Origin: Bradyrhizobium sp. CCBAU 53351
GTDB lineage: Bacteria; Pseudomonadota; Alphaproteobacteria; Rhizobiales; Xanthobacteraceae
Direction of reading: 5' to 3'
Assembly (NCBI RefSeq): GCF_015291745.1
Contig: NZ_CP030059.1
Location: 2,817,501 to 2,881,500, forward strand
DNA length: 64,000 nucleotides
Shown: piece by piece, positions 1 to 7,903 of the stretch
Layout: each line of letters starts with the position of its first letter
How positions within the stretch are numbered: the stretch's first letter is position 1
Made by a program: the position numbers and the translations under genes
Notes under the pieces: model-generated
What the model saw: the letters and a program-made list of their open reading frames with translations, nothing else
Database searches by the model: none
What the model was told of the DNA's origin: nothing

Positions 1-1609
1 ACAAGTTGAGGGCAACCACCCCGAGCGCAAGGCCGCGCATCAACTTGCCGGCCGGGGTTTCCCGCGCGAAGGCGCCGGCGGTGCGTCCGGCTGCTTTCAA
101 CTCGGCCTCCAAGCTCGCGAGCGCTGCAGCATCGTCGGTAGCCAGGCGCGAAACCTTCGTCACGGCGGCGACGGCCTTGTCGAGCTCGGGCTTGGAAACT
201 CCCAACAGTCTCGCGAGGCGCGTATCCGCCAATCCCTTGATGGCCTCCACCGCCTTTTCGATCCGTTTCGGGTCCGTCACGCTGAGACCAGCGAGCTTGC
301 TGGACACCATCCGGCGCACGATCACGCCTGCGGCGACGTTGGTGAGCCGCAAGCCGAGAAAGCCGAGTTTGCCTGCGGTTGCCAGCGAGAAGGCAGAGCC
401 GTCGTGGTCCTTGATAGACTTGAGCATGTCGGCGATATCGCTCAGCGATTCGTCCTTCTGCAGATTTGGGTCTGCCTGAATCGCCATCTCGATTGCCAGT
501 CGTGCGGACTTGTCGTTCGCAATGGCCATCCACTGGCCGAGCAATTCGGGGCCGGCGTTCAGTTTGCCCGTCAGCTTGCCCAGCGCGATCATGTGCCGGA
601 CCAATTTGCTGCCGTCGTCGATGAGCGCCTGATTCAAGCGGTCGTGTTCGGTTCGCCATTCCGGGCCCTTATGCGCGAAATAGGCATTCATCGCCGCTTG
701 CGACTGCTCCGCGGAGACAGCAGGGCCCAGTGTGGTCGACAGCCAAGCCAGTTCGCCGTCATGCTTGGCGAGCGCCTCGACGTCGGATTTTGTCTTGTGC
801 TGAATCTCGGCCTGCGATCCCGGTGTCCCGGCGGCGAGGGTCTGAAACACTTCAGATGCATCGCCGCCTTGCGCCCGGGCCTGACGGGCATTGGCGACCG
901 CGTAGGCCATGCCGCCTCCGCGCTGCATGGCGCTGAGCACGGGCTCCGCATCCCATGCGGTGAGGGATGCGAAGTCCGCGACCACGCGATCGCCACTGCT
1001 CGCGCCGGAGATCCGGTCGCAGAGCGCAACGACGTCGGCATGGCCGTCCGGTCCGAGCGCCGCGAGCGTCGGCAAGCTCTGATGGTTTCCGGCGCCCTGG
1101 CGATACTCCACTGCCGCCCATTCCGCGAGCGTGGCGGCGAATTCGCGATCGACGAGAGCGGCCGCCGCCGCGAGATTGTGCACGGCTCGGTCCGCCCGCT
1201 GGCGCGGCAGCAGAGCAGTGTCGGCCAACGGCGCGTTGATCTGCTTGACGGCTTCGTTGACGAGGTAGGACGTCATGGCGTCCTGCAACACCAGTCGTCG
1301 CACGTCATCGGGCTGCTGCTGACAGCTCGTACTCAGATGCTGCAGCGTCTTCAGGGCGTCGCCGTGGGCGTCCTTGAGCGCCGCCGCAACGATATCCGAC
1401 GCGGTCTGAATGGCCTGCGGACTGACCACCGACGCTGCCGTCGTTTGCGCCGTTGGGAGCAGGGTGAGGGGCGCAGCAGGTGCCTGCGATGGCCCGAGAA
1501 GCCCCGCCGACGGGCGGGATTGCTGAGCCTTCGCATCAGGCCGCTCGTCGCCGCCTGGGATCGTCGGGGGAAGCGCCGGCCGGGGAGCTGCTTCGGTACG
1601 TGGCGACAT
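1..1609 (-). CDS. Large T3SS-locus protein of unknown function, C-terminus cut by window edge
   Basis: An open minus-strand frame starts at ATG 1609 and runs without a stop off the left edge (at least 536 residues). A GGAGAA Shine-Dalgarno lies just upstream (start 5' of the ATG reads aacaggagaaatcgg). The first 60 residues are rich in Pro, Ala, Ser and Gln, as in many type III substrates. The rest is mostly helical and Ala/Leu-rich. A weakly hydrophobic segment (around GKLGFLGLRLTNVAAGVIV) lies near residue 415 and another begins at the window edge, so membrane insertion is possible. It follows sctX-sctY by 150 bases on the same strand. Secreted translocator or effector is inferred from context only; I recognise no family. 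Confidence 0.6.
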   Translation of the reverse strand, partial: MSPRTEAAPRPALPPTIPGGDERPDAKAQQSRPSAGLLGPSQAPAAPLTLLPTAQTTAASVVSPQAIQTASDIVAAALKDAHGDALKTLQHLSTSCQQQPDDVRRLVLQDAMTSYLVNEAVKQINAPLADTALLPRQRADRAVHNLAAAAALVDREFAATLAEWAAVEYRQGAGNHQSLPTLAALGPDGHADVVALCDRISGASSGDRVVADFASLTAWDAEPVLSAMQRGGGMAYAVANARQARAQGGDASEVFQTLAAGTPGSQAEIQHKTKSDVEALAKHDGELAWLSTTLGPAVSAEQSQAAMNAYFAHKGPEWRTEHDRLNQALIDDGSKLVRHMIALGKLTGKLNAGPELLGQWMAIANDKSARLAIEMAIQADPNLQKDESLSDIADMLKSIKDHDGSAFSLATAGKLGFLGLRLTNVAAGVIVRRMVSSKLAGLSVTDPKRIEKAVEAIKGLADTRLARLLGVSKPELDKAVAAVTKVSRLATDDAAALASLEAELKAAGRTAGAFARETPAGKLMRGLALGVVALNL

Positions 1610-1759
1610 CCGATTTCTCCTGTTTACACCGCGCCGATGCCGCGGTTGCTGTACGAAGACTTCAGGCGTGTTGTTGCACGAGAGGCCGCGGCCTCCTGTC
1701 TCAGGCGTGACACGTCGCGCAGGGCGCCTTGGCGAAGTTTGCAAGGAACTGGTGCTGGG

Positions 1760-2218
1760 CTATCCCGCCTGGTCCGCCGCTTCCGTGCCATGGCGCAGAT
1801 AGCTCTCCACCACGTCACGGGCGCGGGGGAGGTCGTCGAGCTCATAGAAGCACCGCGCCTTGAGATAGCGGCGCAGCCGCTGCGCATCGGTCATCCTGTA
1901 GGCGCCGAAGCGTTCGACCGGATCGATGCGGTCGAGCTCGTCGAGGCAGGCCAGCGCCGCGCGCCAGTCCTGCCCGAAAAAGCCGAGCACGGCACGCGCC
2001 AGCGTCACCTCGGCCGAATTGTCGCCCAGCACGTGCAGCGCCTGCGCGAGGGTGGAGGCGCGTTCGGTGAAGCCGTTCTGCGCCAGGACGTAGATGTTGA
2101 GCAGCAGGAAGTCGCGCTGCTTGACCGACAGCGGGCTCGTGGCGAGCGGCGGCTGGCTGGTGGTCGCGCGCACCGTGCGCGAGGCGTCCTTGACGGTCGG
2201 AAGGTTGGTCGGGCTCAT
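1760..2218 (-). CDS. sctY: SctY (YscY-like) TPR chaperone of the T3SS
   Basis: 152 residues from ATG 2218, two bases after the sctX TAG. Residues after the short polar N-terminus read KQRDFLLLNIYVL, close to the start of Yersinia YscY (KRQQEFLLLN). TPR-like helical pairs follow, ending in a DLPRARDVVESYLRHG segment that matches the last YscY repeat in pattern. In the Ysc family, SctY binds SctX in the cytoplasm and the pair engages the export gate SctV. A longer frame reaches 2344 but would overlap sctX fully at its end, so the shorter start is chosen. The adjacent sctX supports the call. Assignment rests on remembered family sequence, not on an alignment. Confidence 0.75.
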   Translation of the reverse strand: MSPTNLPTVKDASRTVRATTSQPPLATSPLSVKQRDFLLLNIYVLAQNGFTERASTLAQALHVLGDNSAEVTLARAVLGFFGQDWRAALACLDELDRIDPVERFGAYRMTDAQRLRRYLKARCFYELDDLPRARDVVESYLRHGTEAADQAG

Positions 2219-2220
2219 GT

Positions 2221-2601
2221 CTAGCCGCGCAGCAGTGCGGCAAGCGAGCGGCGCACCTCCTCGTCGAGGCTGTTTTCGTCCTCGAGACAACCCGCCGCCC
2301 GCGCGAGCAGCTCCCTGCGAGCGCCGCTTTCCCGGCTCGCACAAGCCGCGATCAATTCCTGCGCCTGCAGCCGGATATCGGCCAATGTCGAGGGTTCGAG
2401 CAGGTCGGGATCGAGGAATTCCGGTTGGAGCAGAGCCGGCAGGCGTTCATCGAGCGACGGCCGTTTCAAGACGTCGTCGAGCGGCTGGCTGACCGGCAGA
2501 AAGACCGGACGCAGTCCTTTGTCCTTGGGAAGGTGGACGTCGTCTCCCACCTGGTAGCGGGAGATCGTCTCCAGGCCGACTTCGAGGCTCCTGATCCGCA
2601 T
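2221..2601 (-). CDS. sctX: SctX (YscX-like) early export component of the T3SS
   Basis: 126 residues. The layout matches YscX (about 122 residues): an N-terminal GLETISRYQVGDDVHLP stretch, a Pro-rich middle, and a helical C-terminal half beginning near DPDLLEPSTL and ending LDEEVRRSLAALLRG, comparable to the YscX C-terminal helices that bind YscY. In Yersinia, YscX is secreted and, with YscY, binds the export gate YscV. The gene directly precedes sctY, the same order as yscX-yscY. SctX and SctY are hallmarks of the Ysc branch. It lies 69 bases downstream of the candidate tip-protein gene. Confidence 0.72.
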   Translation of the reverse strand: MRIRSLEVGLETISRYQVGDDVHLPKDKGLRPVFLPVSQPLDDVLKRPSLDERLPALLQPEFLDPDLLEPSTLADIRLQAQELIAACASRESGARRELLARAAGCLEDENSLDEEVRRSLAALLRG

Positions 2602-2670
2602 GGGCGACTCCGCTTGGTTGCAGCATGGAGGAGGGGCCGACGGAAGATCCCAGCTCTTCCCCGCGATGCG

Positions 2671-4317
2671 CTAACTGATGTTTCGGCCGATGCTCGCGAT
2701 GATGTCGCCGGCCTTCGTCAGCGCGTTGGTGGCCGCCTGGAAATGCGTGGTGCGCTCCTTCTCCAGCGTGTTGATGTCGTTGAACTTGAGCTGGTTCTCC
2801 TGGCTGATCTGCTGCACCGTGTTGCTCAATATCGCCGACCATTGGTCCCAGGTCGACTTCTGGAAATAGTTCAACGTCTTGCCCGCGTTGTCATAGAAAT
2901 CGAGGCCGCTGGGCCGCGTGACGCCGAGCAACTCTTCGATCGGGCTCAGGGTGCTGTTGAGGTCCTTCTCGAACATGCTGACGGCCTTGAGCTGCGCATC
3001 GCTCAGGGCAGGTGGAGTGAACTTGCTCTTGTCATCGTCATCGCCGTCAACCTCTATCGGAGACTGCAGCTTGTTGATGCCCGTGTGTGCCTTATCGGTT
3101 CCGGGTCCGAAGCCCGAATTATTGCCGGTATCGCCGTGCTCATCGTAGCCGAGCAGCCCGCGCTTCTCGTCGCTCTTCGATGCGTCGAACGTCGCGATGG
3201 TCTGGTTGATGAGCTCCTGGATCACGTTGTAGGTTTTCAGGAGCTGGTTGATTTGGTTGATCTCCTCGGTGTCGGCAGCGTTGATGGCCTGGTCCTTGAG
3301 GTTGGCGCTGAGCTGAAACGCAGCGAGCAGGTTCGGCGCGTCGAGATGTTTCGTGAGCCCGACCAGCGTGCCGGTGTTGGCGATCTGCATCGCCGCGTTG
3401 TCCGCCGCCAGAATCTGCTTCTCCGCGTTCATGAAGCCTTTAAGGCCGTTCAGGATATCGAGGTTGTTGCCGTCATCGTCGAGATTGAGGCCGGTGACGT
3501 TCCTGAACTGATTGGGATCGCTGGGATCGGGGACGAGCGGGCCGGCGGCCTTGGCTTTTGCGAACACCGCAACACGATGGAAGCGATCCGATATGGCGCT
3601 GACCTCGCTGTTGATGTTGGTGACGGAATAGACCTTGGTGGCATCGACGCGCTTCTGGACGTTGGCGAGCTCGTCGAGGAATACCTGCTTGTCTGCGCTG
3701 GACACTGACGTGTCCTTGCCTATCGCCGTTTTCAAATCATCAATCGCACTGCTCGCCTCGTCGACCTTTGCCGTCATTCCCAACCGTACCAGTGTCTTGG
3801 CGGCGGCGCCGGTCCCGTCCATATCGGCGGCCGCCTCCGATGAGATTCGCGTCTGGTCGGCCATGGTCATGGTGGCGAAATCCGCCTTCTGCAGGGCTTC
3901 CAGGATGTACACCTTGGTCTGGTCGCCTGAGAGCATGACGTGGATCGCGTCGTTTCCGGTGCCGATGGTCAGGATGCCCATCTCATCGCCTTCGCCTTTT
4001 TTCCTGCGACTATTGATGTACTCCGCCTGATACGCGCTATGCCAGCTGGCGAAGATGTTTGCGGTGAGCGCGAAGGGTGGATCGTCGAAGTGGGCGGGCT
4101 TGCCGGCCTTTGCGATCAGGCTGTCCGGCGAATCCGGATCTGGGCTCAGAACCGGAAACACCGCCTGGGCACCGGCGTTGTTGATCGACGGATCGAGCCC
4201 AACGGCGCCGCCCAGCGGATTGTCATAGGGCGTGTTCTGCGGCGGCGGCAGCTGCTCGCCGCGGGTCGGTTGGATCACCGGCGAATTGCCGAACGCACCG
4301 CTCCAGAAATCGCTCAT
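2671..4317 (-). CDS. Putative T3SS secreted protein, needle-tip (SctA/LcrV-like) candidate
   Basis: 548 residues from ATG 4317; an open frame extends to 4554, but it is Arg/Pro-rich out-of-gene sequence overlapping the neighbour. There is no signal peptide and no membrane helix. The N-terminal 100 residues are Pro/Asn/Asp-rich and the remainder is helical. A long C-terminal helix (ISQENQLKFNDINTLEKE onward, about residues 500-548) ends close to the terminus, as in LcrV/IpaD-type tip proteins, and a potentially paired helix lies before it near residue 440. It precedes sctX-sctY, and an unassigned small gene lies upstream where lcrG lies in Yersinia. It is longer than LcrV (about 326). Tip function is inferred from layout and position; effector or translocator remain possible. 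Confidence 0.5.
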   Translation of the reverse strand: MSDFWSGAFGNSPVIQPTRGEQLPPPQNTPYDNPLGGAVGLDPSINNAGAQAVFPVLSPDPDSPDSLIAKAGKPAHFDDPPFALTANIFASWHSAYQAEYINSRRKKGEGDEMGILTIGTGNDAIHVMLSGDQTKVYILEALQKADFATMTMADQTRISSEAAADMDGTGAAAKTLVRLGMTAKVDEASSAIDDLKTAIGKDTSVSSADKQVFLDELANVQKRVDATKVYSVTNINSEVSAISDRFHRVAVFAKAKAAGPLVPDPSDPNQFRNVTGLNLDDDGNNLDILNGLKGFMNAEKQILAADNAAMQIANTGTLVGLTKHLDAPNLLAAFQLSANLKDQAINAADTEEINQINQLLKTYNVIQELINQTIATFDASKSDEKRGLLGYDEHGDTGNNSGFGPGTDKAHTGINKLQSPIEVDGDDDDKSKFTPPALSDAQLKAVSMFEKDLNSTLSPIEELLGVTRPSGLDFYDNAGKTLNYFQKSTWDQWSAILSNTVQQISQENQLKFNDINTLEKERTTHFQAATNALTKAGDIIASIGRNIS

Positions 4318-4334
4318 GCCATGTTCCCCAGGAA

Positions 4335-4778
4335 TCAAAGGTGGATGCGGGCGCGCGGGACGAAGCCCGCGGTGTTCTGCTCGCCGAAGTCGTGCTGCAG
4401 GCTGTTCCTGCGCAGGGCTGTGCGACCGTGCGCGCGCGCCTTGTGGACGAGGCGGGTGAGTTGTGACGGGTCGCCGGTCGCCGCCGACAGCAATTCGCCG
4501 ACCCGGATCAGGAGGCGGTCCATCAGCGCGTCGACCTCGGTCATGTCCGCGCAATACGGCATCGTCAGGATGATGCGCCTGGCTTCGCCGTCGGATGCGA
4601 TCAGCGGAACGGCGCAGATGCGCTCGAGCTGCGCGCGAAGCTCACCGAGTACGCGAGCCCATTCCCGCGTCTCGCGGGAGGGCGGCTGGTCTTGCACGAA
4701 CCGTTCAGTATCCAAGACAGCATCCGTCAGTTTGCGCGCGCCGCCGGCGCGCCTGCCGCTCTTCGTACGAGGTCGCAT
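4335..4778 (-). CDS. Hypothetical helical protein upstream of the tip candidate
   Basis: 147 residues, basic at both ends (N-terminal MRPRTKSGRRAGGARK), with a predicted helical middle (REWARVLGELRAQLERI; EVDALMDRLLIRVGELLSAA). There is no signal peptide or membrane helix. It ends 17 bases before the 548-residue candidate tip protein and is probably cotranscribed. The position recalls lcrG or pcrG, small regulators/chaperones of the tip protein, but I see no convincing sequence similarity to LcrG. It could be a chaperone or a regulator; function is unknown. Confidence 0.45.
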   Translation of the reverse strand: MRPRTKSGRRAGGARKLTDAVLDTERFVQDQPPSRETREWARVLGELRAQLERICAVPLIASDGEARRIILTMPYCADMTEVDALMDRLLIRVGELLSAATGDPSQLTRLVHKARAHGRTALRRNSLQHDFGEQNTAGFVPRARIHL

Positions 4779-4865
4779 TGAAGAGTGACACTCAGGGTCG
4801 TCAGCCCGGATCTAGCGCGTATCATCCCGCTCTGCGGCCGGGTGTCATGTAGGTGACAACCCGGA

Positions 4866-5561
4866 TTGAATGATGATGGCTTGTCTGTACGCCGAATGAT
4901 CGTGGAGCTGTCGTTGGAAAGCCGGGATATCGATATCGTGCTGGATCTTCTCGCGCCACGCGCAGCCGGGGTCGGCTTTGCGATGCCGGCGATCGCCGGG
5001 GCGATCGACCTGACGCGGCCGGATCTCGTTCTGCGTGGGGCGCGCAGCGCGTTCGAGGCCCGCCGGTGGAGCGGCGATCCGGTTGCCTCGGCGGTGCTGG
5101 CGCTCGTCCGGGACGACTGGAGCGATGACGCCATCGAAGGCTTGCACGAGACGATCGCCGCGCGTCGGGCGGATATGGAATGCGGCGAGCCGTCGCTGCT
5201 GCTGCGCGACTGCGTGGCCGAGGCATTTGCGGCTGAATCGATCGGCCGTGCCGCAGTCCTGCTCGCGACGCTGCTTCATCTTGAGGTCGACGAGGCGGAG
5301 ACGCTCTCGGCGCTCGCGCTGTGCGCCGCTCGCCTCGGTCGCTTCGAAGAGGCACTGCTGCTTGCCAACGAATGCCTGAAGCTGCCGCAGAAGCACCCAC
5401 GCGCCTATTGCATCGCGGGCTTTTGCGAGCTCGATCGGGGCAACCGCAAGGCCGCGCAGTCGCTGCTGGCGGTCGGCGCCCGGATCGCGCGCGGCCGTCC
5501 GGACTTTGCCGAAATGCTGCGTGCCGCCCAGCGTGTGCTCCTGATTTTGCACTTTGCCTGA
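4866..5561 (+). CDS. TPR-type helical protein of the T3SS locus
   Basis: 231 residues if the TTG at 4866 is used, with AGGTGA nine bases upstream. An ATG at 4896 is possible but has no visible ribosome site. The C-terminal half contains helix-turn-helix repeats with TPR spacing (AETLSALALCAARLGRFEEALLLANE, then HPRAYCIAGFCELDRGNRKAAQSLL). The N-terminal half is also helical. No signal peptide or membrane segment is seen. It is divergent from the 4335-4778 gene and convergent with the small exported protein at 5592. TPR proteins in T3SS loci are usually cytoplasmic chaperones; the partner is unknown, and the needle subunit 500 bases away is one candidate. Confidence 0.6.
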   Translation: MNDDGLSVRRMIVELSLESRDIDIVLDLLAPRAAGVGFAMPAIAGAIDLTRPDLVLRGARSAFEARRWSGDPVASAVLALVRDDWSDDAIEGLHETIAARRADMECGEPSLLLRDCVAEAFAAESIGRAAVLLATLLHLEVDEAETLSALALCAARLGRFEEALLLANECLKLPQKHPRAYCIAGFCELDRGNRKAAQSLLAVGARIARGRPDFAEMLRAAQRVLLILHFA

Positions 5562-5591
5562 GGTTGATAGCGTCGACCTCTGCTCAGTGCT

Positions 5592-5930
5592 CTATTTGAC
5601 GATCAACGGGGCAGGGCGAGGATGCATCGAAGCGTGCGGCGCCCGCGAACGGACGCGGAAGTCGTTGTAGGTCACCGGCTCGAGCGGCAACGGGCATCCG
5701 AGCTGCCGCATCTGGTCGATGATCCGCAGGCGGATGCCGTCGGCGCCGCCGAGATGGGAACGCGGGCCACCCACGTAGAAATGCGCAACCTGATGCGCGC
5801 GGCGGTCGAAATTCGCGAGATCGTTGTGCAGCGTGTAGCAGATCAGCACGAGCTGCGCCTTGGCCGGCGCCGCCGCGAAGACCAATCCAGCGGCCACAAG
5901 GGCCAAGGCGAAGAGGCGTTGCGAGGACAT
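5592..5930 (-). CDS. Small exported (Sec signal peptide) protein
   Basis: 112 residues. It has a clear Sec signal: MSSQR, hydrophobic FALALVAAGLVFAAA, and an AKA cleavage site near residue 25. The mature part is about 87 residues and contains two cysteines (in LVLICYTL and RQLGCPLP), so one disulfide is possible. No lipobox is present. It lies between the TPR gene and sctF inside the T3SS cluster, so it may act in the periplasm or on the cell surface, but no injectisome family with this sequence is known to me. Confidence 0.65.
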   Translation of the reverse strand: MSSQRLFALALVAAGLVFAAAPAKAQLVLICYTLHNDLANFDRRAHQVAHFYVGGPRSHLGGADGIRLRIIDQMRQLGCPLPLEPVTYNDFRVRSRAPHASMHPRPAPLIVK

Positions 5931-6038
5931 GATTGATCCCGGTCGCGGAAGGGGCGGGCGATCCGCAACCGTCGTTGCGAGTGCATTCCGCCAGCAGCGA
6001 ATGCACTCGCCGGAACGTCCGGATCGGTGCCCCGCCGG

Positions 6039-6377
6039 TTACTCGATGTTGCGGGCGCAGGACCGCAGCACGTCGGACACCGCCTTGAGCGTATTGGTGC
6101 GCAAGTTCGCGATGGTCGACCACGTGTTCATGGCCATCTGCATCGAGAATGCCTTCTCGGTATCGGAGAGGTTGGCGTTCTGCTGGATGTTGCGAATGTC
6201 GTCTTCGATCTTGCTCATCTGGGTCTGCAGATGCTGCTGGTTCCAGACCAGGTCGAAGCCGTCCCGGTTGAGATAGCTATACTTGAAGCCGCCTTGGGTG
6301 ATGGTTCCGTTGTGATCCGAGCCCGAGTCGAGCGTCGGTGCAAAGTCCGATGATCCAGCGTTGGTTGAGCCGGCCAT
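6039..6377 (-). CDS. sctF: SctF needle subunit
   Basis: 112 residues; GGAGAA lies six bases before the ATG at 6377. The C-terminal half has the needle-subunit helix pair. The last helix reads NTWSTIANLRTNTLKAVSDVL, matching the pattern of PscF (KWSVIYNINSTVTRALRDLM). Needle monomers polymerise outside the cell into the hollow needle. Unusual points are a 35-residue longer polar Gly/Ser/Thr-rich N-terminus than YscF/PscF (about 85) and a cysteine at residue 107 near the conserved C-terminus. The gene just upstream encodes a YscE-like chaperone, which strongly supports the call. Confidence 0.8.
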   Translation of the reverse strand: MAGSTNAGSSDFAPTLDSGSDHNGTITQGGFKYSYLNRDGFDLVWNQQHLQTQMSKIEDDIRNIQQNANLSDTEKAFSMQMAMNTWSTIANLRTNTLKAVSDVLRSCARNIE

Positions 6378-6449
6378 AGTCAGTTCTCCTGTGTTGCTCG
6401 CCGGGAGGTTCCCGGCGAGGTTGCCTGCAGCATTGCTCGCGAGCGAGGC

Positions 6450-6695
6450 TCATCGAGCCGGGTGAGCTCCCGTGATGACGCCGCGCGCGGCGGCGACGGC
6501 ATTGCCGATCGTCGTTGCGCGCGCGTAATCGCCGGGAGAAGGGCCTGAACGTTGAAATGCCGCGATCCCGGCGGCGATATGGTCGAGCCGCGCCAGCGTC
6601 GCCGCGATGACGGCGAGGCGGTCCCTACCGTACAGCCGCTCCTCGAGCTCGGTCATCGCGAAGCCGGAGAGTCCGATCGGTCCGAGGTCAGCCAT
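6450..6695 (-). CDS. YscE-like needle-subunit co-chaperone
   Basis: 81 residues. From residue 14 it reads MTELEERL, nearly the start of Yersinia YscE (MTQLEEQL), followed by two helices with YscE-like spacing and a final AVAAARGVITG resembling the YscE end. YscE (66 residues) and the TPR protein YscG hold the needle subunit monomeric in the cytoplasm. The gene sits 72 bases upstream of sctF in the same direction. Its ATG overlaps the end of the Crp/Fnr gene by eight bases, with AGGA five bases before it, so the two are translationally coupled. An internal start at 6656 would give a 68-residue protein closer in size to YscE. Confidence 0.68.
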   Translation of the reverse strand: MADLGPIGLSGFAMTELEERLYGRDRLAVIAATLARLDHIAAGIAAFQRSGPSPGDYARATTIGNAVAAARGVITGAHPAR

Positions 6696-7518
6696 CGCAG
6701 TCCTGCTCCATGGCGACGGTCTCCAGTGCCTTGCGATCGACGATCAAGATCGCGCGATCCTTCGAGACGACCCATCCCGCGCGTTCCCATGCCTTCAAGG
6801 TCCGGTTGACGCTCCCGCGCGCGCCCCGCGCCATCAGGCCGATGTCGGCCTGCGTGACCATCGGCCCGATCCGCGGCACCGCTTGCCCGTCATGATCCTC
6901 CTTGGAGCCGAGGCCGTCGGCCAGCCTGAGCAGCGCCTGGGCAACGCGCCCGTGCAGCGTCTTCAGGCTCATGAGCCGGGTGAGATCGACGTAGGACCGA
7001 TAGCGCCGCGCGATCAGGTGCGCGATGCAGTCCTGGAGCGGAGGAAAGCGTCTGCGCAGCTCGTTGAACTTTGCGGTGGAGAGGCTGCCCACGATGGTCG
7101 CCCCGATGCCGGTCGCCATGTCGCAATGCACGCCGCCGTCGAACACGCCGAGCTCGCCGAAGCTCGCGCCGACCGGCAGGATCGCGTAGAGAATCGCGGA
7201 GCCGTCGTCGAGCACGTAGGACAGGCGAACGTGCCCCGATATCACGAAATAGAGCTGCTGCGCCGACTCTTCCTGAAGATAGATCACCTCGTTGTTGCCG
7301 TAGAGCCGGCGCGACGATGCCGAGATCAGGGCGTCCCAGGCATCGTTGCCGACGGATGCGAAATCGGAGCAGGATTTGAGCGCGCGAAACCCCACGGCGC
7401 CGGTTGCACTGGTGGTGCGCGCCACCGCGGCACCGACATCGGTGTCGAATGCCGAAACGGCGCGATGATGTGCGCTCGTCGATTCCGAATTCAGGACGGT
7501 TCGATCATGTAAGGACAC
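6688..7518 (-). CDS. Crp/Fnr-family transcription regulator of the T3SS locus
   Basis: About 276 residues from a GTG at 7518 preceded by GGGAA; the frame is open to a TTG at 7590, so the true start is uncertain. A cyclic-nucleotide-binding-type beta-barrel is visible (GNNEVIYLQEESAQQLYFVISGHVRL, then GASFGELGVFDGG). A C-terminal winged helix follows (VTQADIGLMARGARGSVNRTLKAW as recognition region). The FNR cysteine cluster is absent, so it is not an oxygen-sensing FNR. Coupling to the YscE-like gene suggests it controls, or is controlled with, the needle operon. It is the only DNA-binding regulator inside the T3SS cluster; no AraC, HrpL or TtsI gene is present. Confidence 0.8.
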   Translation of the reverse strand: MSLHDRTVLNSESTSAHHRAVSAFDTDVGAAVARTTSATGAVGFRALKSCSDFASVGNDAWDALISASSRRLYGNNEVIYLQEESAQQLYFVISGHVRLSYVLDDGSAILYAILPVGASFGELGVFDGGVHCDMATGIGATIVGSLSTAKFNELRRRFPPLQDCIAHLIARRYRSYVDLTRLMSLKTLHGRVAQALLRLADGLGSKEDHDGQAVPRIGPMVTQADIGLMARGARGSVNRTLKAWERAGWVVSKDRAILIVDRKALETVAMEQDCDG

Positions 7519-7903
7519 GCCAGTTTCCCGCACGATAAATATCCGAAATCGTTCTGATGCTGAAAGACCCGATGTCCAGCAGCGTCGCAATCATGGAACC
7601 CGTCGCATCGTCGCGCGGTCGCGAGCGTTCGTCGGTGAACGGTGTCACGTATCGACGCGATCGACGGTCAAATACGACTTGCGGCAGAGGCCGACCTCAC
7701 GAAGTTGATGGCGAGTGCGCTCCTGTCGAAGCGACGGTCGCAATTGTCCAAGCAAACATGGAGCGCGTTTCATACTAGAAGACATATCGGCAAACGCGTG
7801 CCGATCAATCCTTCGATCGGAGGATGTGGCGGAATCGTCTGGGAGTAGAAGGACGATCCGGAATCGTAGCGGCTGACATGCGGATCGGATTGCGGGGCTG
7901 GCG
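7519..7903. promoter_or_regulatory. Divergent intergenic region between the crp/fnr-like gene and sctD
   Basis: About 385 bases separate the minus-strand regulator from plus-strand sctD and must contain both promoters unless the regulator starts at 7590. No gene with credible coding character was found. I saw no TTGAT-N4-ATCAA FNR/FixK box, no -24/-12 sigma-54 element and no full tts box. An A/T-richer stretch at 7764-7795 is the likeliest promoter core for sctD. Confidence 0.4.

Noticed and set aside
404..2224. 606-residue plus-strand open frame
   Set aside because: It lies opposite sctY and the partial large protein, is Arg/Val-rich with no family-like features, and has no ribosome site. 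It is a shadow of high-G+C coding on the other strand.
7519..7903. FNR/FixK box or sigma-54 promoter before sctD
   Set aside because: No TTGAT-N4-ATCAA and no GG-N10-GC element could be found by eye.
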